Positions 24,264-54,797 of a stretch of DNA of 64,000 nucleotides are shown here, in pieces. Made by a program: the position numbers and the translations under genes. Origin of the DNA: Distichodus sexfasciatus (Eukaryota > Chordata > Actinopteri > Characiformes > Distichodontidae); contig JAVGVS010000001.1 of the NCBI GenBank assembly GCA_032718565.1, forward strand, positions 4,238,196 through 4,302,195, in the 5' to 3' direction. Every line of letters begins with the position of its first letter. Position 1 is the first letter of the stretch. The notes below the pieces were generated by a model. It ran no database searches. It was not told where the DNA came from and saw only the letters and a program-made list of their open reading frames with translations.

Positions 24264-27200
24264 GTAATAATACATGAGCGCTACAACTTCAAGTAGAGAT
24301 TATTTTTAGTAATTATGTTTGACGGCTTGTTTGATTCTCCCAGGTTTCCCATTTCCCTTGAGTCCTACAGGATGTGAAATGGAAATGTTGCTTATCCTCA
24401 TCAGTGATAATGAGCGTCTCAGTATTACACAACAGTTTGACAACATTGATTGTGATATCAGAGCTCTGGATGGCTCAAACCGGATAGAGCAGCATGGTGG
24501 CTGGGAGCTCAGCAGCGGAAACCCTGTACACAGCCTAAACACACGGCCTGGACGCCTGCTGTCCCAATGGAAGCCTCAGCCTGGCCTGTCAGATACCATT
24601 CCATACATGCCCTGGCAGATAATCATTAGCCTGGGCAATGCTCATCAGTGGAGAGTAAATCAGGTTGGTATTGAGCTCACAGCGTGGGGCAAAGAAAAAC
24701 ACCATTTGGAACATTGTGCTTTAGATAAATTCAGAACTTCTGAAACACAAAAAGGAAATAGCGAGCTTGCATCAGTTATCAAAAAAAATATCTGACATTG
24801 GTGTCAAGACTAGCTTAAAATATGCCTTTCAAACAACAGAGAATCCGATCGATAGTTTGGATTGCTTTTATAAATTTTGTATATGACAGCTTTTAAAGGA
24901 GCTATAAAACTCTCCACAGAAACATTGAGGTCAGACAAACATCTACCTCGATATGTGACCTGCTGCTTTGTGGTGTCTCTGCAGTAACTTTTATTGATCG
25001 ATCTGGCAGCCTTTATGGAGCACTTTGCAATGGTGGTTTACACTGTACTCACCCGCATGCTTATGTCCAAGTCCATGCCCATATAACTTCGTCAAGTGTA
25101 ATCTTTGGATGTATTGCATTTGGTAACATGACAGATTACATATGGCTGAACTTGACAGGCTCTCATTTGCTTGTTTTTCATTTTAATATTAATATACAAG
25201 TGTTGTGGTGATAGTAAAGTGCATCAAGTGTCTACAACATTGTGTAGGTGATCATGAGCTTTAAAAATCCTAATTTTGGGGTCTTTAACCCCAATTTGCT
25301 CTATGACCCCTAATAATTAGGAAGTCATCGTGTATAAAAGTGTCTGTTGGAATGTAAAACTTGCTGGCAGCGTGTGGCACAACTTTAATTGTCCAAATGC
25401 TGAAACATAAAGTTCATTTTATTGTACGTCACACAGTGACAAAGAACTGCTGCCAACACCTTGATGAACGATCATCTGGGGAAAAGAAAGTGATCTCATC
25501 TGTAGTTCACAGCATCCTGCCTAGAATCCATTTTGTGGGATAGAGAACACACAGGAACAGACATTACACCAGCGCATGTAATAAATGTAATAAAATATTC
25601 TCAAATTAATTACATTTCATTGCTATATGTGATAGATGTGGAAAGATCATAGGAAAGCAGGCAAGTAGAGCTAGATTTCCTTGGGTTCATGCCTGCTTTT
25701 TTATGTACCTGAATCTTGACAAACTGGTCATTGTCCTATTGACATGAGCCGGTTAGTGTTTGCTGTGTAATATTGGTGCCAGACAAGGTTACACATGGTG
25801 ATTCCAGCAGGGTTGTGAGAGGGAGGAGTCTGCCTCCTTTCACATTAACATTTTCAACAACAATTGGCCAGTTGATGAGGGCTGATGTCACGTTGCCAGG
25901 AAACAACAAAGGAGAATATGCAGCAGGCTCACTCTTCATTTAGATGATAGAGCTTCCTGAGATTGATAATCCTGTTACTGTGAATGGATCCACAGACTGC
26001 AACATTGATATTTAAAATGAATTGTTATACTGTTATTTAGAATTTTTGTGGTTGTCGGTCCATACAAGGACATGAAGTCTTATTTCTAACCCTGAGGAGA
26101 TATTTTACTTTATCTTCACTAATTCACTTTGAAGCACCATCATTATCGTACTGGTCGGGTCAACACCAGGCCACTTTGTGGGTGTAACAAAATTATGTTT
26201 GAGGAAACGAAACAACTGACAGCAGCTTTTAAGAAGAAAAATGATAAGGGCACAGTGAATGACCAGTAGTGCAACCAATTAGACAATAACAGGGTGTGGC
26301 GTGATGAGGGCACTAGATTCAATCTAAAGAACTATCATCAAATGAACACTTTTTATGCATCAGAACTGTCTACTGATAAAAGCCTTTGGCATCACATTAA
26401 TAATTAATCAAACCATGTATCCATCATGTTGATATTGTCTAATAGTTGGAATTGAGCCACTAACAGATTTTTTAATCTTTTTGTTTATTTCCTGTTGTGG
26501 TTTAATGGGTAACAGACTCACTGTAATCATAAATACATATTTCCTGGTACACAGACACACAAACACATTCACACACACTTGTACAGTAATCTTTGTAAGG
26601 TTCTTCCATCTTTGATTGACTCCCATAATAACTACATATTAATTTATTTAAGCTACACTCAACCCTCAACTTAACTTCAGCAACCAAAAGCAAATATTTT
26701 ATCTAGTTTATCTAGTTATATGTTTTTTTTATCAATGCTTCATTCAATGCTTCTCTCATACAAAAAACCCTTAAAAAGTGACAAACCAATTTCTTTTCTT
26801 TGAGGGAGCACCCAGGTCCTCACAGCCCCCTAAATCCATGAACACACACACAGCCCATATTTCACCTTCCATGGAAGAGATGATGAAGCATTTAAGTGTT
26901 CATTAGAAAGAAATGGACACCAAGATGAGATGAGTCTTTTCCGGCAGTGTGGAAGGCCTAATGCTGATTGTGGCTGCACCGAAATGAGTATTGTGAAAGT
27001 CATAAAGAGGGTGACTGGAAAAGCACAGGGCACTAATGCTCTCCTAATTAGGTGTGGTTACTCACTTGAGACAAAGGCTCATTTCCTGTGAACAAGTTCT
27101 GTGTTTCATATGAATGTTTGTAACAGAATACGTGTTTACCTTCAGTTATTTGCATGAACATATAGTTCTTATTAAATGCAGCAATAAACTCATTTAGTGA

Positions 27201-29500
27201 ATATAAAATACAAAGGTATTTTCCTGTAATAAATGTAGATTTAATTGGGCTTTTTTACAGTAATAATTTGGACACATTCATCAGAATAAGTACACATTGA
27301 CTAGACAATTCATTCACACTTTAAGCTTAGTCAAAACCAGCAGTGATTACCAGTCCATACATCCACCAGTAGATTTGCTCCCCCTGAGGCCCCCCTGAGG
27401 CCCCCATGATGCGTAGTCTACCTGAGTGTCCTTTTTATATATACCTGATGGATTCCTTAAGTATTGGGATGTATTGTGAAGAGATTTAAACAAGCACAGC
27501 TGTAAATTAAAACAACAAAGGAACAGTACATTATGAAATTCTATTGTGTGTAAGTGCATAATGGTTTGTAAACAATTTTCCAATAACCTTCAGTCCATTT
27601 ATTATCTTTATCACAGATTGAGATGTAACATAAGAATTATGAGCTGCTTTTACAGCATGTTGATCTTAAATTGATTTATGGTAACGAAGTTAAACATGCA
27701 AACTTATTTTTATAGAAAGGAATATTACACAAGCGTTCCTTACAAGGCATCACACATTTACCTTCCTTATCTGATGGCTCACAGTGAATCCCTGCATGCA
27801 TTTAACCCTAAAGTACAAGTTTAATGCATATATACTGTAGAATATGGTAAAATCATCTCCTACTGGTATTTATGTACTCAAAACATCCATTTTTATACAT
27901 GTGTATAAATCTGACAATATTCATTTGTAGACTACACTTACAGAACAGTATACCAGATAACAGCATCATAGCAATGTTTATGTGTGTCACATATCATATG
28001 GCTCCTCAAAGACAACTGTCTTGAAAGAAAATGTGACCTAATGAAGTTTCATAACAAAATGTGGACAAACGCTAGGATCAGTTGAGAATCTGATGAGTCT
28101 GCTAGATATTATGGTACAGACCTTGGCACAGACATAATCAAAAGTCGGCTAATTCTTCTGTTTCAGTAAGATAACGCAAATGGATAATGCATACGGAAAA
28201 CAGTCTCTGAAGAATGCAAATCAAATCAAAGTAACATCCCCATTACTGAAAAGAGAGCACATTCTTCTCCACCACCAACAATAAGAGAGTTCAGCAAACA
28301 AAAGTGTCTTTAACCAATAATGCAACTTCTTATATTTAAAAAGAACACACACACACATCCACATATACAAATAAAAAGTAAAACACAGTATATTCCAGTT
28401 GTAATATATTGCAAAATATGGAAAAGGACAAGACAGATTTTCAACATAGGGTGTGTCCTTAATTACATGGCTTTCATTTCTTTAATGTAACATCTTATAA
28501 ACAATCCAAACCTAATAGAAAATATCGTATAGAATGTATATCTATACAACACATTTGCATATGTGAACAATGAAAGGACAGACAGCTCTGACAATGAATA
28601 ACTTTGTGTATTGTAGGATGCTACACTGGATCAAGACATCTGTGTCAAAACATGACATTTGCATAAAATCTGCTAAATGAAGTTTCAGGAAGTGGCAATA
28701 AAAACCCTTCAATCGCACACAAGTCAGGAATGGCCAAATATTCAACGATTCATCTAGGCATTATGCAACCTGGCCAGCTTTTGCTGTTTTCTTGCACATC
28801 CTGATTTTCTGAAAGATCATCTGGATCTTATACTTCTGGACTATATCAGCATGCTAAAGAAGCTTTTCTGAGTTAATACAGATGTATATACTGTACATAG
28901 ATATCAAAACAGTCCTTTAAATCTCTGTGGTTTGTAATAGCCTTAAAAATGCAGAGGTAAGACGATTATCTGATCAAGGAGAAAGAAATTGTATATCTAC
29001 TGTATTACGTACAGTATTTTGTAATATATATAGTTGTAATGGAGAAAGGTTGTGGACAGGCACATATACTAATGACATTCTAGTATGATTAAGAGGCACC
29101 TGAGAGGCATATAGCGTCATCCTGAATGAAATGAAATATATAACATTCTTCATTTTGCCATAAATAAATATCCAAGAGCATTCTCTTATATATCACCAGC
29201 ATAAGCAGAATTCCTACCTTGTTCTCTTTTTCTCTCTGTTTGTGTGTTAAATAATAATAGTGAACAAATAACACACATCAAGTGAAGTTTCTTGGAAACA
29301 TATAAACAGTCAGAAGATCAACTTAAACTGGCAGCTTCATTTCATAACTTTTTTAAAAACATTTTTAATTTCTGTTAAAGCAATGCTGCCACATTTCAGG
29401 CACTAAGCTTCGTGTAAAACTCAAGTATACTTTGGCATAGATACCCCCGATCCATCCCAACTCTCCTTCAAAACGCTGTCTAAAGCATATTTTCATCCCA
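24264..29500. other. Intergenic region ttc21b-scn, no gene recognised
   Basis: About 5.2 kb without a recognisable exon. The part nearest 29.5 kb is probably scn 3' UTR. A 158-codon + strand frame at 24319-24795 has no family motif. Its sequence (24340-24680) is unusually complex and repeat-free and might be a conserved noncoding element. Confidence 0.5.
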
Positions 29501-47607
<18,107 letters not shown>

Positions 47608-47867
47608 CTGCGAACACAATTCACCATCAGTCAAAATCACACCATATTTTTGGACTACACATAAAAAACATTTACAAAAACATAAGTCTTGTTAAGCCTG
47701 AACATTTAAGGCTTAAGCACTTTTAGTTTAAATGGAGATTTGACCTGAAGTTACATCAAGCAGACAAAACAAAAAGCAGTAAAGAAAGTCAGCTTCAAAA
47801 AGTCATGTGACAGGGACCTGTCATAATGAAGACTGCTTTTTTAAAGATGAGTAATGGTAACTAAAGT

Positions 47868-48115
47868 TGGGACAGTTGGTAGCATAACGGTTAGGGAGTT
47901 GGCCCTGTGATCGCCAGGTCGCCAGTTTGAATTCCAGGATCGGCAAAGGTACCACTGAAGTAGTAATGAGTATGCTACCGTCCCTAAGCACTGCTACCCA
48001 AGTGCTGCCCATGTCATCTGTCCACTGCTCCTTCATGCATAGGTCACATTTCGTTGTGGTGCACTGTGTGCTGTGGTGTGTTCACAATGACAAACAATCA
48101 CTCACTTTCACTTAA
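47868..48115 (+). mobile_element. tRNA-derived SINE family B
   Basis: Full-length-like copy with head GGTCGCCAGTTTGAATTCC, centre and 3' body, in the scn intron between exons 8 and 9. A second, shorter fragment of the same family follows at about 48190-48290. Confidence 0.8.
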
Positions 48116-48298
48116 TGTTGAAATTAGCTATGCTGATCTTTTAAAGCAAAGCAGTCTTCATTATAAAAGATCAGAAAGAGTAACTAATTTTAGGGCAGTT
48201 AGTAGCACAACAGTTAGATTACTGTCACCGAGCCCTGCTACTCTAGCACTCCCAATAGTTGCTCATGGCTCCTTCACGGAATCAGGTTAACATGTTTA

Positions 48299-48394
<96 letters not shown>
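48299..48394. repeat. (GATA)n microsatellite
   Basis: About 24 uninterrupted ATAG/GATA tetramers beside the SINE fragment. Confidence 0.95.
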
Positions 48395-48536
48395 GATGAC
48401 AAGAATTCTTCTTTGACAGGCTCCAACAACATATACAATACAAATCTATGTGCTAATAGAATTAATAACTTTTTTAAAAAATCAATTTTTGACTCCTTAT
48501 TGTAGACGAATTACACACACAAAACTGTGCAGCTAC

Positions 48537-48677
48537 CTGTTGGTGAGATTCTCCCCAACAATCTGAGTCATCAGTCTAAATAGAGAAAGGAGGGCCCAGC
48601 CAAAGCTATCAAAGCTGGTATAGCCATAGTTTGGATTTTCTCCAGCTTTATGGCAGATATAACGATCTGGACACTGC
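48537..48677 (-). pseudogene. scn1la-like: scn exon 8 (domain I P-loop), frameshifted at the selectivity filter
   Basis: Reads QCPDRYICHKAGENPNYGY and then WALLSLFRLMTQ normally. The codons that should give D-F-W-E read ATT GTT GGG GAG. The exon is 141 nt against 142, so with the normal acceptor and donor it joins exon 9 out of frame. The domain I Asp of the DEKA filter is not encoded. Confidence 0.85.
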
Positions 48678-49321
48678 CTGGAGCACAATCCAATATAATA
48701 ATCATAACATAAAAGTAATAATAAAAAACACGCTCCATTGGCTTTCTCATTTTTCATTTTGTAGTCATATTTATATATTGACTGTAATATTAATTGTGAG
48801 TGGTTATAATAACTAGAAAAAAGATTTTTTAAGCCCAAAAATAAACAACAAAAAAGTAAAGTCAAAATACTTACTTAAGTCGAGGCAATTAAACATATCA
48901 TCTCTTTAGTTTGTTAGATTATCAAACACATCTAGAGAGAGACATATTTTTTCAAATGCTTGTGTTCTTAAATGCCAAAAACTGGAATTGACAAATTATT
49001 TTCCATGATACTAAGGGCATGTTTACACATATGCAAATATTTTTACATACACATTTTTATATGTTTGGGTCCTTTACGCATATCCGCAGCATCCAGTGTT
49101 TTGAAAAATATAAAATTCAAAGTTTTTAAAAGTATGCGTTTGGTGCTTCAGCTCTCATTTATGTGTAAACAAAATGCTGACTGTTAAAAATGTGTCTATA
49201 AAAATATTTTGCATGCGTGCCTAAACTCAGTTCTTGATGTAAATGGGAAGAAGACACAATGTATACAAAAATATCTCTGCATACATGTAAACAGGCCTAA
49301 TTGACTGACTACAGTGACTAC

Positions 49322-49385
49322 CCCGCATCACTGTTGTTCCCGCAGATCATAGGGTCTTTCTTTCCAGGTATGAAATAGTAATTTG
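49322..49385 (-). pseudogene. scn1la-like: scn exon 7 (domain I pore turret), undamaged by itself
   Basis: 64 nt, identical in length to human exon 7. It reads NYYFIPGKKDPMICGNNSDAG with GT-AG borders (GCGGG|GTAGTC). Classed with the pseudogene part only because its neighbours are broken. Confidence 0.75.
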
Positions 49386-50115
49386 CTAAATAATAAAGAA
49401 TTGTATTCAGTGCCTCTAACACATTTACATTTACTCAGTAGTGAATAGAGTATTCATTTAACCACAGAGGCTGCAATACAATTTCAATAACAATGCATTT
49501 TGCCTGATGATGGCAATTCCTAGATTTACACTCAGCGATGTATGTGGAACGATACACAGCTGTTGAATCAAACATCTTTATCTATTACTTGCCTTCCAGC
49601 TACCTTCCTTTGACTTACCATGAATCTTATTTGAAACATTTCTCTTTAGCTGAAGGGTAAAGGGTTTCAGAACCTCTAACACTACCAGTCTTTGTTTCTC
49701 CCCCTCCCCCTCTCTGCTGATCCCTAATCTTCCTTGCTTCTGAGAACCAGAATCACCCATATTATTGCTGTATACTTGCTCAATATCCTTGGCAAATTCT
49801 GCCAATCATTATTAGCTCTTTCCCAGCTGGCGTGCTAAACTATGCCTCATGGGATTTGAGGACTAAGCCTGGCTAATGCTTGCTAATAATTCCAGAGTAA
49901 GCGCTATTAGGATGGCAACACCTGGATTCTGCATGGAACTTCCACTGTTTCAACAACAGGGACTAGGCCTAGTGTCTTCTAAGCCTAGTCCTATGAAACT
50001 GTTCACAATTGCCAACAATGTGCTACTTTTTGAGTTTTCTTGATGTACCTCACCAAACTCAGACTATAAAACCTGGAACTGTGTCATCTTGTCTCTCTGT
50101 ATACTTGCTTACAAC

Positions 50116-50296
<181 letters not shown>

Positions 50297-50375
50297 CGAT
50301 GTTTACTGATTTGAACTTGATTAATAATTAGTCAACTTGGAAGCACATTTTGATTACAGGAAAAATAGAACTCAC

Positions 50376-50586
50376 CTTTATCTTTACTGTAATTTTCCCA
50401 GTTGTACATTGCAGTCAATTCACGGAAATTTGTAACATTTTCTGGTAGCAGGATGCATTTATGTTTGAGTGGCCCTCAAACAGTTATGAAACCAACCAGA
50501 GCAAACACACTCCAGGCAGAGGTCAAAATAATCACATCGAGTTTCTTTAATGACTGGATTAGGAGGCTCTACATTGGTTTTACAGC
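50376..50586 (-). pseudogene. scn1la-like: scn exon 6 (domain I S4-S5, S5, pore turret), broken
   Basis: Begins after TTTGCAG with remnants of LKTIVGALIQSVKKL, then SVFALVG, then a frameshifted MGN.LKHKC region. It ends AAAG|GTGAGT. Several small indels are seen. Confidence 0.75.
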
Positions 50587-50907
50587 CTGCAAAGCATATA
50601 TGAGATCGGGGTTTGCATTACAATGTGGATTACGGAAAATAACAATAATGAAAGTGATGGATTTGGCCACTTATTACCAAGTCATACAAAAAAAAGGTCT
50701 CACTACCAACCCTTAAGACCAAGGCTGGTTTTACCAAAAAAAATATATAATCAAAAATACACCCATTTCATACATTTTGTACACATTATATAAAATAAGT
50801 ATTATTAATTAATTAGTGGTTGACACCCTCTAAATCAATTGACCTTACATATACCAACACAAGAAACATATACCTCTTAAATTTTTGGATTTTTGCCTAG
50901 CGCTCAC

Positions 50908-50997
50908 CTGGGATGATGATATAGTTTCAGGGAGCTCTGAGAACTCTGAATATTCTCCGGCGGACACATTACGATTTCCTCAAACTCTGTCACATAT
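50908..50997 (-). pseudogene. scn1la-like: scn exon 5 (domain I S4 voltage sensor), broken
   Basis: Acceptor CTTTCAG and donor CCAG|GTGAGC are intact. Remnants of YVTEF, FRVLRAL and KTI are visible but interrupted. An in-frame TGA appears after the first codons. 90 nt against 92. Confidence 0.8.
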
Positions 50998-51214
50998 CTG
51001 AAAGAGAAATTACATGCACACACACACACATATTCACGCACAGCATGACATATACAGCACAATAAGACATACACAGAACATGGGGAAGTAGGAGGTCAAA
51101 TACCAATAAGTTGTTAAATCCCAGATATTTTTCAAAAGAAAATACTATTAGAAAAATTACCTAATACATTTTACATATACAGTCAATGTGACTGTGGACT
51201 GAACCTCTCTGTAC

Positions 51215-51340
51215 TTCATAAAACAATGACACAAAGTCCAGCCAGTTTAAAGTCTCTGAGAAGAGTAGACACCCTATACAAGCCCCTGGCTAGAATCTTT
51301 ATTAGATTCAGAGAAATGTATATATCCTGTTGATGTGTAC
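51215..51340 (-). pseudogene. scn1la-like: scn exon 4 (domain I S2-S3), broken
   Basis: A good acceptor (CTACAG) is followed by TAC ACA and remnants of FESL-IKIL-ARG, FLRD and NWLDFV. These lie in different frames, with an in-frame TAG. Length 126 nt against 129. Confidence 0.75.
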
Positions 51341-51469
51341 CTGTAGAAAACAATATAAATAGAAATGAGAATACAAAGGGAATTCGATTTTTTGCTAAAT
51401 CACTAGTTGAATTATTACAAATACTACAAACAATTATCTCAGAGCAAAGAATTACTTACTCAACAATCT

Positions 51470-51551
51470 TGGCCCACTCTGGGGGTTCATTTAGGGTCAT
51501 AAAAGCACAGTTAGTTAGGATAGTGCACATATGGTATAATGCTTTGAACAA
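51470..51551 (-). pseudogene. scn1la-like: scn exon 3 (domain I S1-S2), shortened
   Basis: Reads CTILTNCAFMTLNEPPEWAK cleanly over most of its length and ends GA|GTAAGT. The 5' end is altered (about 82 nt against about 90), and the expected AC acceptor of the AT-AC intron is not clear. Confidence 0.75.
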
Positions 51552-51853
51552 TTCATAACAAATGCTGTCCAAAACTTATGTTAATGAACATAGTTAAAGT
51601 ATTGGCATAGTTTTCTTAGATTGTCCAAGATGGCAAAATAAAGTGTATGTAAGTCATAAAAAAGGTCAAAATGAATAAGTAAATCATTACATACGTACCA
51701 ATACCAAAAACTAACACATTTATATCACATTCCCAGAATGAACAGAACCACAAATACAAGTGAAAATGCGCACATAAAATTACATATCATAATCATGACT
51801 TTGTAACAGATAATCTGGATGAAACATATTTTATTAGTTTATGGGAAGGATAT

Positions 51854-51968
51854 AGATACCAATATCCTTGATTGATATTCTTCTAGAGGTTGGACTAGAC
51901 ATGATGCTGAGCAGGAGTGGCACTGAATGGGAATATTGTCTTCCGTCTGTTCCCGGTACTATAAAGGT
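51854..51968 (-). pseudogene. scn1la-like: scn exon 2 (domain I S1 entry), broken, U12-type donor kept
   Basis: Starts after a TAG acceptor with codons for TFIV, then loses frame. The text for F-R-F-S-A-T and RRISIK is still recognisable. Length 115 nt against 119 in human SCN1A. The intron begins ATATCCTT, the consensus U12 AT-AC donor known after this exon in sodium channel genes. Confidence 0.8.
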
Positions 51969-52099
51969 CTAGCCGAAAACAAAACACGATTTATTATACG
52001 GTTATATAATTATGACTTTTTGCAGGCCTTGTTTTTATGTGCTTTGATCCTTTCATTTTATTCAATTCCTTTTTTACAAAAACAATGCTGATCCTTCAC

Positions 52100-52365
52100 A
52101 GCTGATTGAAGTAAAATGGTCCATATCCTCTAAAGCGGTGTGGACACATTCCTTTTGGAATTTAGCCATATATGAATGGAAGTTTCTTGCGACTTCGAGT
52201 TACATTGGGTTTTTGCATCCTCATGTCTTTGGTATTCTCGTCCTTCTCTCCTTTGGATTTTTTGCAGTTCTCCTCTTCAATTCGTTTTTCAATGGCCTGC
52301 AGTGACTCCCGAGTAAACAGGCAGAAGCTCTCTGGTCCTGGTGAACTTTTAAGTATCTTTGCCAT
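52100..52365 (-). pseudogene. scn1la-like: scn exon 1 (start codon, N-terminus), broken
   Basis: From ATG at 52365 the frame reads a recognisable Nav N-terminus (PGPESF, FTRESLQAIEKRI, LPFIYG). A TAA then replaces the Asp codon of the usual GDIP motif (52165-52163). Beyond it the family text (IP.GM, LEDMD) is readable only by changing frame at least twice. A GTGAAG donor follows 52100. Confidence 0.85.
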
Positions 52366-53143
52366 TTTTAGCATCCTGTACCTTCAGAAGAGTGCTTTAA
52401 GCTATCAGAAAGAAGTTTCACCCAACCAATTACAATAACAACTGAAATCAGATAACACCATGCAAACTAATAATGCTACATCAAGAAGGAGAGGTAGAGA
52501 TAGTAGGAAACTACCGACATTCCTTGCATGACCAAACTGAGATGGCCTGAGATTTGAAAATAAAACACTGTCAAAGTAATTGATTAGCAACACTTCACTA
52601 CTAAAAATCAATACCAGAAGATATAAATTATAGTGGCATTGACAACTTACTATTCTAAAACCAACATAGCATACATCTCAATGCTAAAGAGAGCAACTGA
52701 TGGAATTATGATCTAAACTAAAACTATAAACGCCTTTGTCACAAATTCTTTGGCATTCAGTGCTTGGCCTGGAATCTTTACCATTTATAATTTCCAATGG
52801 TCTTTCAAAAGTGATGACTTGCAATCAAAAGACTATATATGTTCAGAGATGAAAGAATTGGATAGTAGCACTGTATTAAATCACAGTTAAAGCATTACTT
52901 AAAGACAAGAGGTCTTAGCAACAAACCTATATATACATACAAATTGCCAACAATTATATCTTAACATTTACAAATTCACCATTACTATCGCCAAGTGGAG
53001 TGCTGCCACTTAACTGTACTTTCTACCATTCCCAGTTTTACTCCAGTCAGAAATCAGTTGTTTTTACTCATGTTTTAAATGGTATAGTGTTCAAGGCCTG
53101 CCTTGTTTATAGATTTCTCTCTTTCTCTCTCTCTTTCTCAAAC

Positions 53144-53182
53144 ACACACACACACACACACAGATACACACACACACAAACC
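53144..53182. repeat. (CA)n microsatellite
   Basis: Interrupted CA dinucleotides in the scn 5' intron. Confidence 0.9.
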
Positions 53183-54418
53183 CTAAAACAAATAGACACA
53201 AACAATAAATCCTATAGACCTGGACATGACAGACGCTGTCCATGGTACTGAAATATCGGACACAAAAGCTTATCCACAATACACATAGACGGCGCGTCTG
53301 TATTTTCTCATTGGCCCCAGAAACAATAAGTCTAAAGACATTTCCTGGAGTGAAACTGAAAACCACTAATAGAACACTTGGCAAAGATCTTAAAAGCATA
53401 CATATTTATTTTGTCTCTGAATATCCAATCCATTTAGATGTGAGAATAGAATTGCATATCCTGACATTGACGCTTGCCATTTACTGATAGTATAAAAAAT
53501 GTTTGCATAGTGTTATTTACTTGTTCACTAATTCCTCACTCACTCCTTTCGTTTGCTCATTCATTTCCAAATGCTCACATAGTGCTCATGTACCAATTAA
53601 TCCATTATGAAATGTGCTTTTGCATATACCACCAGAACAAAACCTAGCAGAGTAAATCAAAATGTCTGGTAACTGCACTGACACAAACATAAATTAATAT
53701 ACTGTGAATACCGTCCAATAATTTACACACTTGAAATATTTCCCTTTTGGATATGTCACTGTATACAGAAAAAAATGTTGTTTGTTCAAAAGGAACGTTT
53801 ACAATGGTAAAAATCCTCTCTTGGCTTGAGACCTAAGTGCCATGCTGAAACAAATAACTGCTGATTCTTTTTTATGCGAAGCACACTGAAAAAAAGGGAA
53901 GCGTGCCAGCATTAAGTTAGCCAAATATAAGTCACATGGATTCGACTTAATATTTTAGCGTTTCCACTGAAAATGTGATTTTACTGTGTTAAGTCAAAAC
54001 AAAACGCATCAAATAACGCAAAGGAATAAGGACAGCCTAACTCAAATGATTCATGTGGAACCAATGTCCATTATTCAATCAAATAAATCCAATGAATCTT
54101 TTTTTTTCAGTGTGAGGTGGTTTGTAACTAATAACTTCATAAAAAACGATCTGGCTCTTATATATAAAATCTGTTCGTGGGCAATATGAGAATCAATTGA
54201 CGGAAAAGTACATATCCCAGGGCGTCAGCTCAACTCAAAGGCTACTGTTCCATAAAAGATCCAGAACATTGCTTGATTAAGTGAAATCCTTATTTGTTGT
54301 TTTATTTCTTTAACTGTATACAATTAATTTAATTAACATGTATTTAATAACAAATTGAAAGTAGGCTAGTTAGTTAGTTAGTATTGTTTGACAACAGATA
54401 AAACAAATTGTCTTCCTA

Positions 54419-54436
54419 AGATGTGTATAAGAGACA

Positions 54437-54437
<1 letters not shown>
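54419..54437 (+). other. Tn5/Nextera mosaic-end sequence (likely library adapter left in the assembly)
   Basis: AGATGTGTATAAGAGACAG, a perfect match to the 19-bp hyperactive Tn5 mosaic end used in Nextera libraries, immediately before an (AAT)n tract. Such a match is not expected in fish DNA by chance, so it marks a likely assembly artefact. Confidence 0.85.

Positions 54438-54483
<46 letters not shown>
54438..54483. repeat. (AAT)n microsatellite
   Basis: About 15 AAT triplets directly after the mosaic-end sequence. Confidence 0.95.
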
Positions 54484-54705
54484 GATAAGTAGAGAGATAT
54501 ACCTAGATTTTACATGTTAAAAGTTTATATTACAACATTTTCAAGAATAGGCAAAACATAGGTTCTAACAGAATCATAATGTGAAGAAAACGCTATGCTA
54601 CTTTCCTGGCGACTGGTGGTGTTAAATAAACTACACTAATCCACTTGCCTAATATTAATCTCGAATGAAAAAGCAGTCGATAAAAGTTTTGGATAGTGCA
54701 TTAAA

Positions 54706-54797
54706 CTGGTGCATCTCGTCATTACTAATTACTGTTTAGCAACAAGATAATCTGGTGCATCTCGTCATTACTAATTACTGTTTAGCAGCAAGATAAT
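54706..54797. repeat. 46-bp tandem duplication
   Basis: Two adjacent copies (54706-54751 and 54752-54797) that differ by one base. Confidence 0.9.

Noticed and set aside
48299..48394. Regular short repeat that could suggest a CRISPR-like array
   Set aside because: It is a GATA microsatellite in a vertebrate intron, with no unique spacers.
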